This document shows, one piece after another, positions 41,798 through 52,217 of a DNA stretch of 64,000 nucleotides; positions within the stretch are counted from its first letter, which is position 1; every line of letters begins with the position of its first letter. The position numbers were made by a program, and so were the translations under genes. The stretch is from Thalassospira profundimaris WP0211 (GTDB taxonomy: Bacteria > Pseudomonadota > Alphaproteobacteria > Rhodospirillales > Thalassospiraceae), in assembly GCF_000300275.1 (NCBI RefSeq), contig NZ_AMRN01000002.1, forward strand, positions 248,001 through 312,000, written 5' to 3'. The notes under the pieces were generated by a model, which saw only the letters and a program-made list of their open reading frames with translations, did not search any database and had not been told where the DNA came from.

Positions 41798-43237
41798 ATG
41801 CGAAAAGACATAATCATTAAACCCGTCATCATGTGTGGGGGGTCCGGCACGCGACTTTGGCCGCTTTCGCGCAAGGCGTTTCCCAAGCAGTTCATTCCTC
41901 TGTATCAAGGAAAGTCCTTGTTCGAGCTTACGTTCGAAAGAGTTGCTCCCCTCGGTGATGTGCTCGCTGTTAGTGGGGATGATTATAGGTTTTTCGTTCA
42001 GGAGATTGCTGAAAAATCCGGTGGCAATCTGAAGCAAATTCTGGAACCTTGCGGGCGTGATACCGCACCCGCAATGGCCTTGGCTGCGGCGTTCGCAGGA
42101 AGTGCCGATGATCTACTGCTGTTTTGCCCTGCAGATCACTTCATCCCCAGTGCTGATGAATTTCGCACCATGGTTTCTGGCGCTGCAGATCTTGCCAGCG
42201 AGGGATGGATTGTTACCTTCGGGGTGCAGCCAAACGGTCCAAGTACGGCGTATGGCTACATCGAAACTGGCGAAGAAATTCGGAGTGACGCGGCAAAATC
42301 TGTCCATTTCCATGAGAAACCCGATGTCGAGATGGCATTGCAATTCCTTTCCTCCGGCAGGTTTCTCTGGAACTCGGGCATTTTTCTTATCAAGCGTTCT
42401 GTTCTGCTGGAAGCGCTGAAGGCTTTTGAGCCAACTATCTATGAGAAATGCATGGCTTCCATGGCAGGCGTTGAACAGGACGGAGCCTTTTGGCGGCCGG
42501 GCCCAGAATTCATCGACGCAACGAAGAAGAGCATCGACTACGCGGTAATGGAACGTGCGACCAATATTGCCGTCGTACCTTTTAAGGGTGTCTGGAGCGA
42601 CGTTGGCAGTTGGGACGCCATGTTCGCGCTTAGTCATGTCGATGAGCAGAATTGTGGTAAACTCGGTGTCACCGAAAACATCTATTTGATTGATTCAAAG
42701 AATACCCTTGTGCATGCTTCGGATCGTCGTTTCGTCGTGACCATCGGGACACGGGATCTCGCGATTGTTGATACGCCAGATGCCCTGATGGTCAGTGCTT
42801 TGGATCAGGTGGAAAAAATCAAGGGTGTGGTTTCTGACCTAGAAGCAGCCGGTCGCGCAGAAGTGCAGGAACATCGCCGTGTCGCGCGCCCGTGGGGGGC
42901 ATATGACAGCATTGATCACAGCGATCGATTCCAAGTAAAACGCATAACCGTCAAGCCTGGCGCAAGACTTTCCCTTCAACGACATAATCATCGCGCGGAG
43001 CACTGGATTGTTGTTAAGGGAACAGCACTTGTGACCCGGGATGAGGAAACCTTCCTGCTTAAGGAAAACGAATCAACCTATATTCCCTTGGGCGCAGTTC
43101 ATCGCATGGAAAACCCGGGGAAAATTCCGCTCGAGTTGATTGAAGTACAATCTGGTACTTACCTCGGCGAAGATGATATTGAGCGTTTTGACGACGAATA
43201 CGGACGCAAGACACAAGCAAAGAAAGAACTGGGATAA
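41798..43237 (+). CDS. manC: Mannose-1-phosphate guanylyltransferase / mannose-6-phosphate isomerase
   Basis: A 479-residue bifunctional enzyme of the ManC/AlgA/XanB type. The N-terminal nucleotidyltransferase has CGGSGTRLWPLSRKAFPKQF and FCPADHFI; the C-terminal cupin-like isomerase domain has RPWGAYDSIDHSDRFQVKRI and QRHNHRAEHW. It supplies GDP-mannose. gmd begins six bases later and fcl follows, so the three form a GDP-L-fucose operon. Confidence 0.95.
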   Translation: MRKDIIIKPVIMCGGSGTRLWPLSRKAFPKQFIPLYQGKSLFELTFERVAPLGDVLAVSGDDYRFFVQEIAEKSGGNLKQILEPCGRDTAPAMALAAAFAGSADDLLLFCPADHFIPSADEFRTMVSGAADLASEGWIVTFGVQPNGPSTAYGYIETGEEIRSDAAKSVHFHEKPDVEMALQFLSSGRFLWNSGIFLIKRSVLLEALKAFEPTIYEKCMASMAGVEQDGAFWRPGPEFIDATKKSIDYAVMERATNIAVVPFKGVWSDVGSWDAMFALSHVDEQNCGKLGVTENIYLIDSKNTLVHASDRRFVVTIGTRDLAIVDTPDALMVSALDQVEKIKGVVSDLEAAGRAEVQEHRRVARPWGAYDSIDHSDRFQVKRITVKPGARLSLQRHNHRAEHWIVVKGTALVTRDEETFLLKENESTYIPLGAVHRMENPGKIPLELIEVQSGTYLGEDDIERFDDEYGRKTQAKKELG

Positions 43238-43243
43238 ATTCGG

Positions 43244-44365
43244 ATGACCAAACGGGCGCTCATTACCGGGATCACCGGACAGGATGGTAGCTATCTGGCA
43301 GAATTTCTGCTGGAAAAGGGATATGAAGTCCACGGGATTAAACGGCGTAGCAGTTCTCTGAATACGGATCGTATTGACCACCTGTATCAGGACCCGCACG
43401 AACAGAACCGCAAACTTGTGCTCCATTATGGTGATCTGGCCGATAGCAGCAACCTTACGCGCATCATCAACGACGTGAAGCCCGATGAGGTCTATAACCT
43501 CGGTGCGCAGAGCCACGTTGCCGTCAGTTTTGAGGCCGCAGAATACACCGCTGATGTTGATGCACTTGGAACGCTACGTCTTCTGGAAGCCATTCGTTTT
43601 CTTGGGCTGGAAAAGAAGACCCGCTTTTATCAGGCCTCGACCAGCGAGCTTTACGGTTTGGTTCAGGAAATTCCGCAAAAGGAAACCACGCCGTTTCATC
43701 CACGGAGCCCGTATGCAGTGGCGAAGCTTTATGCCTATTGGATCGCCGTGAATTACCGTGAGGCGTATGGCATGTATGCCTGCAATGGCATTCTGTTTAA
43801 TCATGAAAGTCCGCGCCGTGGTGAAACCTTCGTGACCCGCAAGATCACGCGCGCACTGGCCAACATCTCGCAAGGCCTTGAGCCATGTTTATATCTCGGC
43901 AACATGGATGCGCTGCGCGATTGGGGCCATGCAAAGGACTATGTCCGTATGCAGTGGATGATGCTTCAGCAGGAAGAAGCCCGCGACTACGTCATCGCGA
44001 CGGGGCGTCAGGTAACGGTTCGTACTTTCGTTGAGCTTTCTGCCAAGGAACTTGGCATCACCCTCCGTTTCGAAGGCGAGGGCGTTAACGAAAAAGGCAT
44101 TGTTGAGGCTGTCGACAAGTCGATTTCGCCAGCTGTTTCTGTCGGTGATGAAGTTGTCCGAGTTGACGAGCGGTATTTCCGCCCTGCCGAAGTGGAAACG
44201 CTTCTGGGTGATCCATCAAAGGCTAAAAACGAGCTTGGCTGGGAACCGGAAATTACCATGGAAGAAATGATTTCCGAAATGGTGGCTCATGATCTTAAGA
44301 AGGCGCGCCAGCATCGCTTGCTTCGCGATAACGGGTTTGAAGTTGCAATTAACGCATCGCAGTAA
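43244..44365 (+). CDS. gmd: GDP-mannose 4,6-dehydratase
   Basis: A 373-residue extended SDR. The NADP site is [14 protein letters not shown] (residues 8-21); the catalytic triad is in QASTSELYG and [12 protein letters not shown]. It converts GDP-mannose to GDP-4-keto-6-deoxymannose. The family-typical [14 protein letters not shown] is present. It lies between manC and fcl with gaps of only six and three bases. Confidence 0.97.
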   Translation: MTKRALITGITGQDGSYLAEFLLEKGYEVHGIKRRSSSLNTDRIDHLYQDPHEQNRKLVLHYGDLADSSNLTRIINDVKPDEVYNLGAQSHVAVSFEAAEYTADVDALGTLRLLEAIRFLGLEKKTRFYQASTSELYGLVQEIPQKETTPFHPRSPYAVAKLYAYWIAVNYREAYGMYACNGILFNHESPRRGETFVTRKITRALANISQGLEPCLYLGNMDALRDWGHAKDYVRMQWMMLQQEEARDYVIATGRQVTVRTFVELSAKELGITLRFEGEGVNEKGIVEAVDKSISPAVSVGDEVVRVDERYFRPAEVETLLGDPSKAKNELGWEPEITMEEMISEMVAHDLKKARQHRLLRDNGFEVAINASQ

Positions 44366-44368
44366 GCT

Positions 44369-45328
44369 ATGAACAGAAAAGTTTTCATCGCAGGGCACAG
44401 AGGCATGGTTGGCAGCGCAATTGAGCGCCAACTCAGTTCATGCTCAGACGTGGAGCTCATCCTTGCGTCTAGAGATGAACTGGATCTCGAGAACCAAAGT
44501 GCAGTAACTGCTTTCTTCGCACGTAACAATATTGATGAAGTGTATCTTGCCGCAGCCAAGGTTGGTGGCATTCATGCCAACAACACTTATCCGGCAGACT
44601 TCATCTATCGGAACTTGTTAATCGAAACCAACATCATTGGTGCGGCTCATAACTCTGGGGTTCAAAAACTTCTCTTCCTTGGATCAAGCTGCATCTATCC
44701 GCGTGCAGTCGCACAGCCAATGCAAGAAGACGCGCTTTTGACCGGTGTGCTCGAAAGCACCAATGAACCATACGCGATTGCCAAGATCGCTGGTATCAAG
44801 CTATGCGAATCCTTCAATCGCCAGTACGGTCGGGATTATCGAAGCGTGATGCCGACCAACCTTTATGGTCCGGGCGATAACTACCATCCCGAAAACAGTC
44901 ACGTTATCCCTGCACTCTTGCGCCGTTTTCACGAGGCAAAGGTTTCGGGTGCTAGCGAAGTTATGGTCTGGGGAAGTGGTAAGCCTTATCGCGAGTTCCT
45001 GTTTGTCGATGATATGGCCGCAGCCAGCATTCACGTCATGAACCTGGATGATGCGACCTACAAGGCAAATACCAATGAAATGTGCAGCCACATCAATGTT
45101 GGATATGGCTCGGATGTGACCATCCGCGAACTGGCGACAGAGATCGCCAGAACCGTCGGCTTTACAGGCGAGGTCGCCTTCGATGCTTCCAAGCCGGACG
45201 GCACCATGCGCAAATTGATGGATAGCGAACGTCTGTTTGCAACCGGTTGGCGGCCGTCAGTCGACCTGCAAACAGGTCTCGCGATTGCTTATGACGATTT
45301 CCTCAATGGCGAGACCCGTGAAGCTTAG
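44369..45328 (+). CDS. fcl: GDP-L-fucose synthase
   Basis: A 319-residue SDR epimerase-reductase. It begins [14 protein letters not shown] with the NADP fold and contains [12 protein letters not shown] and the YxxxK in [14 protein letters not shown], all typical of Fcl (WcaG). It completes GDP-L-fucose from the Gmd product, for surface polysaccharide or LPS. It is the last gene of the operon. Confidence 0.97.
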   Translation: MNRKVFIAGHRGMVGSAIERQLSSCSDVELILASRDELDLENQSAVTAFFARNNIDEVYLAAAKVGGIHANNTYPADFIYRNLLIETNIIGAAHNSGVQKLLFLGSSCIYPRAVAQPMQEDALLTGVLESTNEPYAIAKIAGIKLCESFNRQYGRDYRSVMPTNLYGPGDNYHPENSHVIPALLRRFHEAKVSGASEVMVWGSGKPYREFLFVDDMAAASIHVMNLDDATYKANTNEMCSHINVGYGSDVTIRELATEIARTVGFTGEVAFDASKPDGTMRKLMDSERLFATGWRPSVDLQTGLAIAYDDFLNGETREA

Positions 45329-45352
45329 CTAAGCTGATAATACTAGACACAC

Positions 45353-45389
45353 AAGAAAGCGTCCCTCGACTATCGCGGGACGCTTTCTT
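45353..45389 (+). terminator. Intrinsic terminator of manC-gmd-fcl
   Basis: AAGAAAGCGTCCC pairs perfectly with GGGACGCTTTCTT around an 11-base loop, followed by GTTTT. It also faces the convergent hydrolase gene. Confidence 0.92.
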
Positions 45390-45413
45390 GTTTTAGTGGT
45401 CGGCCAGCGCTAG

Positions 45414-46007
45414 TTATGCCGCAAGAACCTCTTTCGTCGTGACAATCTTGGCAAAGGCATCGGCCAGCATTGCCAGTTCGTTGTTATGCAGGTCCGCCGC
45501 CAGAATGGTTTTACCGGTGAGGGTATCGGGCAAATCGCGGGTTGCGGTGGCGTCTGATACGACGGTGACCTGATAGTCCTTTTCGTTGGCGACACGTGCG
45601 GTGGTCGATACGCAAAGATGGGTCATGAAACCCGTCAGCACAACATGGTTAAAGCCACCCTTTTTCAGCAACGCTTCAAGCTCGGTGCCACCAAATGAAC
45701 TTGGTACGGATTTGGTCAGGACCGCTTCTCCTTCACGCGGCGCAACTTCGGGCATGATCGCGGCATAGGGGCCGCTTGGATCAAACAGGCCTTCTGCATG
45801 GTGCTGCACATGGATCACGGTGCCACCCTGATCGCGCCAATGGGCCAGCAGAGTCTGGATATTGGCAAGCGCAGGCGAAAGCCCTGACAGCTTCAATTTG
45901 CCATCGCGGTATTCTTCTTGTGCATCAATCACAATCAATGCGGCGTCCTTGGGCGTTCCGGTTGGCAGAACGGCACCGGCAATATCAAAGATGGTCTTTG
46001 CAGTCAT
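45414..46007 (-). CDS. Isochorismatase-family cysteine hydrolase
   Basis: A 197-residue hydrolase read from the ATG at 46007, preceded by AGGA. The catalytic residues fit Asp in LIVIDAQEEY, Lys in LTKSVPSSFGG and Cys in GFMTHLCVSTTARV. Substrates of this family include nicotinamide and ureidoacrylate-type amides; the substrate here is unknown. It diverges from a LysR regulator, which probably controls it. Confidence 0.9.
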   Translation of the reverse strand: MTAKTIFDIAGAVLPTGTPKDAALIVIDAQEEYRDGKLKLSGLSPALANIQTLLAHWRDQGGTVIHVQHHAEGLFDPSGPYAAIMPEVAPREGEAVLTKSVPSSFGGTELEALLKKGGFNHVVLTGFMTHLCVSTTARVANEKDYQVTVVSDATATRDLPDTLTGKTILAADLHNNELAMLADAFAKIVTTKEVLAA

Positions 46008-46122
46008 ATCGGGATCCTTTGGATTATGGTTTTGATGCCCCATTATTGATCTGCGAATTTGCATTATCCATCGGCATTAATTCGGCTAATATCTGCAAAT
46101 ATGCAGAAAACCGGAGCGTCAA

Positions 46123-47007
46123 ATGCCCCTTGATTGGGAAGGATTGCGGACCTTTGCACTGGTCTGCCAGGCCGGAAATATGAGTGCCGCCGCCCGTGAA
46201 CTGGGTGTCAATCAAACCACGGTGGCGCGGCGCATTGCCCGTCTTGAGGAATGGGTGGGCTATAGCGTCCTTCATCGCGATGGCCGGGCTGTTACCCCGA
46301 CAGCTCGCGCACAGGCCCTGCTGCAAACAGCCTTGCAAATGCAGGAAAACGTCTCAGGGCTTCTGGCGCAGGAGCCGCAGGCGGAAAACGATACCAGGCA
46401 AATCAGTGGCATTGTCCGACTGACTGGTGTTGATGCAATCTTGCAAGATTGTGTCGCCCCGCACATGGCGTCCTTGCATCGGCAATATCCGGGCATTGCC
46501 CTGGAACTGATCGGGGCCAACCGCAATCTAAGTCTGCCACAACGCGAAACCGATATCGCCATCCGCCTTGCCCGTCCTGAAACCGGCGCGTTTCATATCC
46601 GCCGCCTTGGCTGTCTCGAATATGGCGTCTTTTGCAATCCCAATGGGTTGCCTCTGGAGGCACTTGATCCGACCGAACTGCCGTGGATTGATCTTGATGA
46701 ATTCTTTGCTGATAAGCCCGAACAGAAGTGGCTGGCGGATCATTTCCCGGATCGCAAAACCATCGGCTATGCCAATCGCGGATCGATTATGGTGTCGATG
46801 ATGGTGGGTCATGCCTGTTGTGCGCTGCTCCCGCTGTGTGTCGGGGCGCGGATTGATGGCCTAACCTTGCTTGATGGCTATCATCCGGTTGGTCGCGAAG
46901 TCTGGCTTCTGACCCATCAGGACAAACGCCACCTGCCACCGGTTCGTGCGGTTGCGGACTGGCTGTTAGATATTCTTCTGGATGGGGAGTTTATCAGCCG
47001 CCCGTAA
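46123..47007 (+). CDS. LysR-family transcriptional regulator
   Basis: A 294-residue LysR protein. The HTH is GNMSAARELGVNQTTVARRI in its close form (MSAAARELGVNQTTVARRIA), followed by an effector domain beginning VRLTGVDAILQDCVAPHMAS. It diverges from the cysteine hydrolase and so probably regulates it. Its last 14 bases overlap the end of the convergent frcK gene. The effector is unknown. Confidence 0.92.
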   Translation: MPLDWEGLRTFALVCQAGNMSAAARELGVNQTTVARRIARLEEWVGYSVLHRDGRAVTPTARAQALLQTALQMQENVSGLLAQEPQAENDTRQISGIVRLTGVDAILQDCVAPHMASLHRQYPGIALELIGANRNLSLPQRETDIAIRLARPETGAFHIRRLGCLEYGVFCNPNGLPLEALDPTELPWIDLDEFFADKPEQKWLADHFPDRKTIGYANRGSIMVSMMVGHACCALLPLCVGARIDGLTLLDGYHPVGREVWLLTHQDKRHLPPVRAVADWLLDILLDGEFISRP

Positions 47008-47623
47008 CCAAGATGTCGGCCAGTTTGCTGAGGCGTGCAACGGTTATGGCATTGGGCAGGTCGTTTGTTTCTGCCTTGGCGCGTGCCCCGTCTTCATCAA
47101 AGCCAAACGACCGCCACCGTTCCATCAGGCGCGCACGCAGTTTTTCCTCCGTCACATCCAGATAGATCGACAGATCAAACAGGCCGTGGAGTTGGTTCCA
47201 GGGTGTTTGATCAAGCAAAAGGTAATTGCCCTCGACCAGAATGATTTTGTGGTTTGGTGTAATCACCCGGGCAGACCCACGCGATATTTCAAGTGTGCGG
47301 TCAAATAACGGGACGTAAACGTCTTCGTTTGGCGTGTCATGAAGCGCGACAAGTGTGCGTTTGAGTCCGCCGACATCGAATGTCTCTGGAGCACCCTTGC
47401 GCTCAAGAAGATCGCGTTCTTCCAGAACGGCATTGTCAAAATGAAACCCGTCCATCGGCACCACAGCAGCCCCGGCTTTATCACCCCCCAGATGGTGATA
47501 AAGCCGGTCGGACAAGGTTGACTTGCCCGAGGCTGGTGCGCCGACAATGGCAACAAGAATGCGGCCCTTGTCGGCGTGCTTGGCGCGAATGGCGTTTGCC
47601 AACGCGTCGAGATCAGGTGTCAT
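46994..47623 (-). CDS. frcK: FrcK-like sugar/nucleoside kinase
   Basis: A 209-residue P-loop kinase with GAPASGKSTLSDRL as Walker A and a phosphoribulokinase/uridine-kinase-like core (VVPMDGFHFDNAVL, LVEGNYLLLD). The same kind of kinase ends the frcRBCAK fructose operon of Sinorhizobium meliloti, and gene order here is the same. It may phosphorylate the imported sugar. The ATG lies 35 bases downstream of frcA. Confidence 0.85.
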   Translation of the reverse strand: MTPDLDALANAIRAKHADKGRILVAIVGAPASGKSTLSDRLYHHLGGDKAGAAVVPMDGFHFDNAVLEERDLLERKGAPETFDVGGLKRTLVALHDTPNEDVYVPLFDRTLEISRGSARVITPNHKIILVEGNYLLLDQTPWNQLHGLFDLSIYLDVTEEKLRARLMERWRSFGFDEDGARAKAETNDLPNAITVARLSKLADILVTGG

Positions 47624-47657
47624 GAAACTGGGCTTCTCATACGCGGAGTACGTTGTT

Positions 47658-48452
47658 TTATGCGGCGTCTTCTGCCGGTGGCTCCTTGGCCCCCGTCATA
47701 AAGGCAACCGCGTCTGACATGCTGTAATCATCGGGTTTGATGGTGCAAAGACGTTTGCCTAGACGGTGGACATGGATGCGGTCCGCGACCTCGAACACAT
47801 GCGGCATGTTATGCGAAATAAGCACGATCGGCATGCCGCGCGCCTTCACATCGGCAATCAGATCCAGCACGCGACGGCTTTCCTTAACGCCCAACGCTGC
47901 TGTCGGTTCATCCATGATCACCACGCGCGATCCGAATGCCGCCGCACGGGCAACCGCTACCCCCTGGCGCTGCCCCCCCGAAAGGGTTTCAACCGCCTGA
48001 TTGATGTTCTGAATGGTCATCAGACCAAGATCGGTCAGCTTCTCACGCGCCAATCGCTGCATTTCCTTGTGATCCAGCGCCCCGAAATACTTGCCCATAA
48101 TGCCCTTCTTGCGCAATTCGCGGCCCATGAACATGTTGTCAGCAATCGAAAGTGCCGGCGAAAGTGCAAGGTTCTGATAAACCGTCTCGATCCCGGCTTC
48201 GCGCGCCTCCATTGGCGATGTGAACTGGATCGGCTTGCCATCAAGCTCGATACTGCCTTCATCAATGGTCACAGCCCCCGAAAGCGCCTTGATCAGCGAT
48301 GACTTGCCCGCCCCGTTATCGCCGATTACGGCCAGAACCTCGCCGGGATAAAGATCAAAATCGGCGTGATCAAGGGCGGTGACACGACCATATCGTTTGA
48401 CGATGCCGCGTGCCTTCAGAACAGGTTGCACAGATTGGGAAGTGTTGCTCAT
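47658..48452 (-). CDS. frcA: Fructose ABC transporter, ATP-binding protein
   Basis: A 264-residue ATPase with Walker A GDNGAGKSSLIKA, signature LSGGQRQGVAVARA and Walker B VVIMDEPTAAL. It has a single ABC domain, unlike the double-domain RbsA type, which matches FrcA. The start at 48452 overlaps the frcC stop as ATGA. It powers uptake through FrcC. Confidence 0.92.
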   Translation of the reverse strand: MSNTSQSVQPVLKARGIVKRYGRVTALDHADFDLYPGEVLAVIGDNGAGKSSLIKALSGAVTIDEGSIELDGKPIQFTSPMEAREAGIETVYQNLALSPALSIADNMFMGRELRKKGIMGKYFGALDHKEMQRLAREKLTDLGLMTIQNINQAVETLSGGQRQGVAVARAAAFGSRVVIMDEPTAALGVKESRRVLDLIADVKARGMPIVLISHNMPHVFEVADRIHVHRLGKRLCTIKPDDYSMSDAVAFMTGAKEPPAEDAA

Positions 48453-49531
48453 GACGACACCTTTCTGATCCACTGGTCAATCGCGACAGCAATAATGGTC
48501 AGCCAGCCGATGGCAAAGACCTGCCAAAGAACATCCACCCCCGCAAGGCGAAGGCCGGAATTAAACACGCCAACGATCAACGCCCCGATCAAGGGACCAA
48601 TGATCGATCCGCGCCCGCCAAACAGCGAAATGCCCCCGATGACAACAGCCGTAATCGATTGCAGGTTGGCTTCCTGAAAGCTCTGTGGCGAAACCGATCC
48701 CACACGCCCGATCGATGCCCATGCACCAATCGCGCAAACCAGCCCGGCCAAGCCATAAACCGTGATCAGGGTTCGGTTGGTGCGAATGCCCGAAAGTTCG
48801 GCCGCTTCCTTGTCATCGCCAATGGCATAGACATGCCGCCCCCAACTGGTGTGGTTCAGGATGTACCAAAGCACGGCAAAAATCACCAGCATCAGGATCG
48901 AGCCATAAGTCACCCGCGCGCTGCCAATCGCGATGCTTTCGCCAAAGAATTTCAAAAGCGGCGCGATTTCATCAAGTGTCTGGCTGCGGATCGACTGCGC
49001 GCCTGAAAGCCACAGGTTGAGCGCAAAGAAAATATTCCACGTGCCAAGTGTCACGATAAACGGCGGCAATTTGATCCGTGTCACCAAAAAGCCGTTCATG
49101 GCGCCGGCTGCAATTCCGCCGATAAACCCGGCAAAGATCGCAAGCGGGGCTGGTACCCCAAGTGTGACGGCAAGCTGGCCCATAATGACCGACATCAGAA
49201 CCATGATCGCACCGACCGAAAGGTCGATACCGGCCGTCAGGATGACAAGGCTTTGTGCCGCGGCCAGAATGCCAATGATCGATACCTGCTGCATGATCAG
49301 CGACAGGTTAAACGGTGAAAAGAATTTCGGACCGGCGACAAAGCCGAAAATGATGATCGAAAAGATCAGAACAATCACCGGCACCATGGTCGGATTGCCA
49401 TGCAGGAAGTGCTGCACAGTATCAAAAAGACTGCGGTGTTTATGGTCGAATTGCGCGACGTTGCTGTCGCTGGAGCCAAGCGCGTGCTCGAACTTCTGTT
49501 TCTGGCGCGACGATTTGGGTGTCTCGCTCAT
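48449..49531 (-). CDS. frcC: Fructose ABC transporter, permease
   Basis: A 360-residue inner-membrane permease of the ribose/fructose (BPD_transp_2) family. About nine to ten membrane helices are visible, with the conserved LTAGIDLSVGAIMVL region and EANLQSITAVVIGGISLFGG toward the C terminus. A hydrophilic N-terminal tail of about 50 residues is longer than usual. It follows frcB after a stem-loop and overlaps frcA. Confidence 0.93.
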   Translation of the reverse strand: MSETPKSSRQKQKFEHALGSSDSNVAQFDHKHRSLFDTVQHFLHGNPTMVPVIVLIFSIIIFGFVAGPKFFSPFNLSLIMQQVSIIGILAAAQSLVILTAGIDLSVGAIMVLMSVIMGQLAVTLGVPAPLAIFAGFIGGIAAGAMNGFLVTRIKLPPFIVTLGTWNIFFALNLWLSGAQSIRSQTLDEIAPLLKFFGESIAIGSARVTYGSILMLVIFAVLWYILNHTSWGRHVYAIGDDKEAAELSGIRTNRTLITVYGLAGLVCAIGAWASIGRVGSVSPQSFQEANLQSITAVVIGGISLFGGRGSIIGPLIGALIVGVFNSGLRLAGVDVLWQVFAIGWLTIIAVAIDQWIRKVSS

Positions 49532-49646
49532 CGTTTCCTCCGGACCTGGTGAAAACAGGGTCAGGCATTCCTGATCCGTTTACCGCCGCCCGCCCGGCAC
49601 CTGTGGCGGGTTCGGATGACATACCAAGTGTAAAGCAATGTGGGAC

Positions 49647-49676
49647 AAGGAGGGCAGGGGTAATGCTGCCCTCCTT
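49647..49676 (-). terminator. Stem-loop between frcB and frcC
   Basis: AAGGAGGGCAG pairs perfectly with CTGCCCTCCTT around an eight-base loop. Without a T-run it is more likely an mRNA-stabilising or partly attenuating hairpin that keeps the binding protein more abundant than the permease. Confidence 0.7.
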
Positions 49677-49702
49677 CGAAGCAGGTCGGGATTAGCCGGG
49701 TA

Positions 49703-50731
49703 TCAACCCCAGCAGCGGTTCATGCCTTCTTCGACACTGATCGACGGAACCCCGTCAACCGGCTGATCGGTCACCAGGTTCACGCCGGTGTCATAGAAGT
49801 TCAGACCCTCGGTCGTGGCGGGTTTTTCTCCGGTCTCGGCCCAGTTCTTGATGGCCTCGATCCCCTTATAGGCCATATCAAGCGGATATTGCTGCGATGT
49901 TGCGCCAATAACGCCATCCTGAACATTCAGAACGCCCGGGCATCCACCATCAACAGAAACAATCAGCACACCTTCTTCCATGCCAAACGATTTTAGTGCC
50001 TCATAGGCACCGGCTGCGGCCGGTTCGTTGATGGTGTAAACCACATTGATGTCAGGGTCGCGCTGCATCAGGTTTTCCATCGCCTCGCGACCGCCTTCCT
50101 CGTTGCCGTTGGTTACGTCATGGCCAACGATCCGGTCGTCATCCTCGTCCCCGATCTTGTTGGGGTCCTTGATGTCGATCCCGAATCCTTTCATGAAGCC
50201 CTGATCGCGCAGCACATCGACCGACGGCGCACTTGGCGTCAGGTCAAGCAGGGCGATCTTGGCGTCGGCTGCCTTGTCACCAAGCTTGGCGGCCGCCCAT
50301 TGGCCAATCAATTCACCGGCCTTGAAGTTATCGGTGGCAAAGGTCGCATCCGCTGAGTCAATCGGCTCTAAAGGCGTATCAAGTGCAATCACGATCAGCC
50401 CGGCATCGCGTGCCTTTTTGACGACCGGGACAATCGCCTTGGTGTCCGATGCGGTCAGAAGGATGCCCTTGGCACCCGATGCGATGCAAGACTCGATGGC
50501 CTGAACCTGTGTTTCATGGTCGCCATCGACCTTGCCGGCATAGGTTGAAAGATTAATGCCATTGGCGACGGATGCGGCAGTCGCCCCTTCCTTCATCTTC
50601 ACAAAGAACGGGTTGATATCGGTTTTGGTGATCAGGCAGGCGCCGATTTCGTCGGCTTTTGCGGCGTTCGGGACCGCAGCCATCCCCAGTGCAAGCGCAC
50701 CAAGGGCGGCGCCAAGAAGTGCTTTCTTCAT
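49703..50731 (-). CDS. frcB: Fructose ABC transporter, periplasmic binding protein
   Basis: A 342-residue periplasmic protein read from the ATG at 50731, after GGGAGGAAAC. The signal peptide is [20 protein letters not shown], cleaved near AKA-DEI. The body is a ribose/fructose type 1 binding protein ([53 protein letters not shown]). It delivers the sugar to FrcC. It is the first gene of the operon and diverges from frcR. Confidence 0.94.
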   Translation of the reverse strand: MKKALLGAALGALALGMAAVPNAAKADEIGACLITKTDINPFFVKMKEGATAASVANGINLSTYAGKVDGDHETQVQAIESCIASGAKGILLTASDTKAIVPVVKKARDAGLIVIALDTPLEPIDSADATFATDNFKAGELIGQWAAAKLGDKAADAKIALLDLTPSAPSVDVLRDQGFMKGFGIDIKDPNKIGDEDDDRIVGHDVTNGNEEGGREAMENLMQRDPDINVVYTINEPAAAGAYEALKSFGMEEGVLIVSVDGGCPGVLNVQDGVIGATSQQYPLDMAYKGIEAIKNWAETGEKPATTEGLNFYDTGVNLVTDQPVDGVPSISVEEGMNRCWG

Positions 50732-50872
50732 TTGTTTCCTCCCAGGACTGAACCTGAATATTTGGCCGTTTTGGCCTGATTTTGCTGTTTTCCAACAGAT
50801 CGTGACGCACATTTTTTGTCGCGGGTCTTCAATCTGTATGGCCTTACGACACACCAAACCGGCGATCCTGTC

Positions 50873-50901
50873 AATTAATAAATCCGATTGATTTATTAAT
50901 T
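50873..50901. promoter_or_regulatory. Candidate FrcR operator (perfect palindrome)
   Basis: AATTAATAAATC at 50873-50884 pairs perfectly with GATTTATTAATT at 50890-50901 across CGATT. It lies between the divergent frcB and frcR genes, where a ROK repressor would bind to control both. Its AT content contrasts with the surrounding sequence. Confidence 0.7.
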
Positions 50902-50957
50902 AATCCTGTCACTCTGGTCGATACTCAGGTTACCTAATGCCCGAGTGGGAGGAACAT

Positions 50958-52205
50958 ATGACTGACAGCATCTCTGCGAACCCGGACAATATCGGGGCGG
51001 ATGATCGCAACGCGCGTCCCTTGCATCCGGGCGGGGGCGCAAACCAGTTGCGTGTACGCGCCTATAACGAACGGCTTGTTTTGTCGCTTGTGCGCCGCAA
51101 CGCCGGGCTTTCCAAGGCCGAAATCGCAAGGCTCTCCGGGCTTTCGGCCCAAACCGTTTCCGTCATCATGCGCGCCCTTGAAAAAGATGGGCTTTTGATG
51201 CGCGGCACACCGGTGCGCGGCAATGTCGGCAAGCCAAAGGTGCCGATGGCGCTTAACCCGGACGGGGTTTATTCCTTTGGGCTCAAGATCGGGCGGCGCA
51301 GCACGGAACTGATCCTGATGGATTTCGTCGGATCGGTGCGCGCCACCAAACGCGAAGCGTATAAATATCCCACCCCCGATGGCATTCGCCGTTTCGTCCG
51401 TGGTGCTGTCGATGACATCCTGACCGGTCTTGATCGCAACCAGATTGACCGCATTGCCGGGGTCGGCATCGCTGCCCCGTTTGAACTTTGGAACTGGGTC
51501 GATGAGGTCGGCGCACCGGTCGAAGACATGAATGCCTGGCGCGAGGTTGATCTGGTCGATGCGATTGCCGCCATCGTGCCGTTTCCGGTCTTTCAGCAAA
51601 ATGACGCGACCGCAGCCTGCGGGGCGGAGCTGGTCTTTGGCCTTGGCCCGAACTATTCCGATTTTGCCTATTTCTTTATCGGGTCGTTTATTGGCGGCGG
51701 GGTTGTGCTTAATCAGGCGCTTTATGCCGGGCGGACGGGCAATGCAGGCGCCTTTGGCTCCATGCCGGTTTCGTCACGCAGCGGCCATCCCAGCCAGTTG
51801 ATTGATCAGGCCTCGATTTTTGTGCTTGAACAAATGCTGACGCGCGAAGGCGGCGATCCGGCGATGCTGTGGCGCGATCCCGATTACTGGCATGGCCTTG
51901 GCAAGACGCTTGATATCTGGATCGAGCACACCGCGCGCAGTCTGGCGATTGCCATCACCTCGGTCTGCTCGGTGATTGATTTCGAAGCCGTCATTGTTGA
52001 TGGCGGCTTCCCGGCCGATGTCTGCGAACGGGTGGTTGCCGCAACCCGTGCGGCGATTTCCGAGCTCGATCTGCAAGGTATCGAACGTCCGCGCATCGAA
52101 CAGGGGCGGGTGGGCAGTGCCGCACGCGCCATCGGTGCGGCAAGTCTGCCCTTGTTCTCGCGCTATCTTCTGGATCAGAACGTGCTGTTCAAACAGATGG
52201 CCTGA
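50958..52205 (+). CDS. frcR: ROK-family repressor FrcR
   Basis: A 415-residue regulator read from the ATG at 50958, preceded by GGGAGGAAC; an in-frame ATG at 50937 is less well placed. It has an N-terminal winged helix (RRNAGLSKAEIARLSGLSAQ, then LEKDGLLMRGTPV) and a ROK sugar-kinase-like domain (FFIGSFIGGGVVLNQALYAG). It is expected to repress frcBCAK when no fructose is present. It is convergent with gloB. Confidence 0.92.
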   Translation: MTDSISANPDNIGADDRNARPLHPGGGANQLRVRAYNERLVLSLVRRNAGLSKAEIARLSGLSAQTVSVIMRALEKDGLLMRGTPVRGNVGKPKVPMALNPDGVYSFGLKIGRRSTELILMDFVGSVRATKREAYKYPTPDGIRRFVRGAVDDILTGLDRNQIDRIAGVGIAAPFELWNWVDEVGAPVEDMNAWREVDLVDAIAAIVPFPVFQQNDATAACGAELVFGLGPNYSDFAYFFIGSFIGGGVVLNQALYAGRTGNAGAFGSMPVSSRSGHPSQLIDQASIFVLEQMLTREGGDPAMLWRDPDYWHGLGKTLDIWIEHTARSLAIAITSVCSVIDFEAVIVDGGFPADVCERVVAATRAAISELDLQGIERPRIEQGRVGSAARAIGAASLPLFSRYLLDQNVLFKQMA

Positions 52206-52217
52206 TCCAACGGCGTC

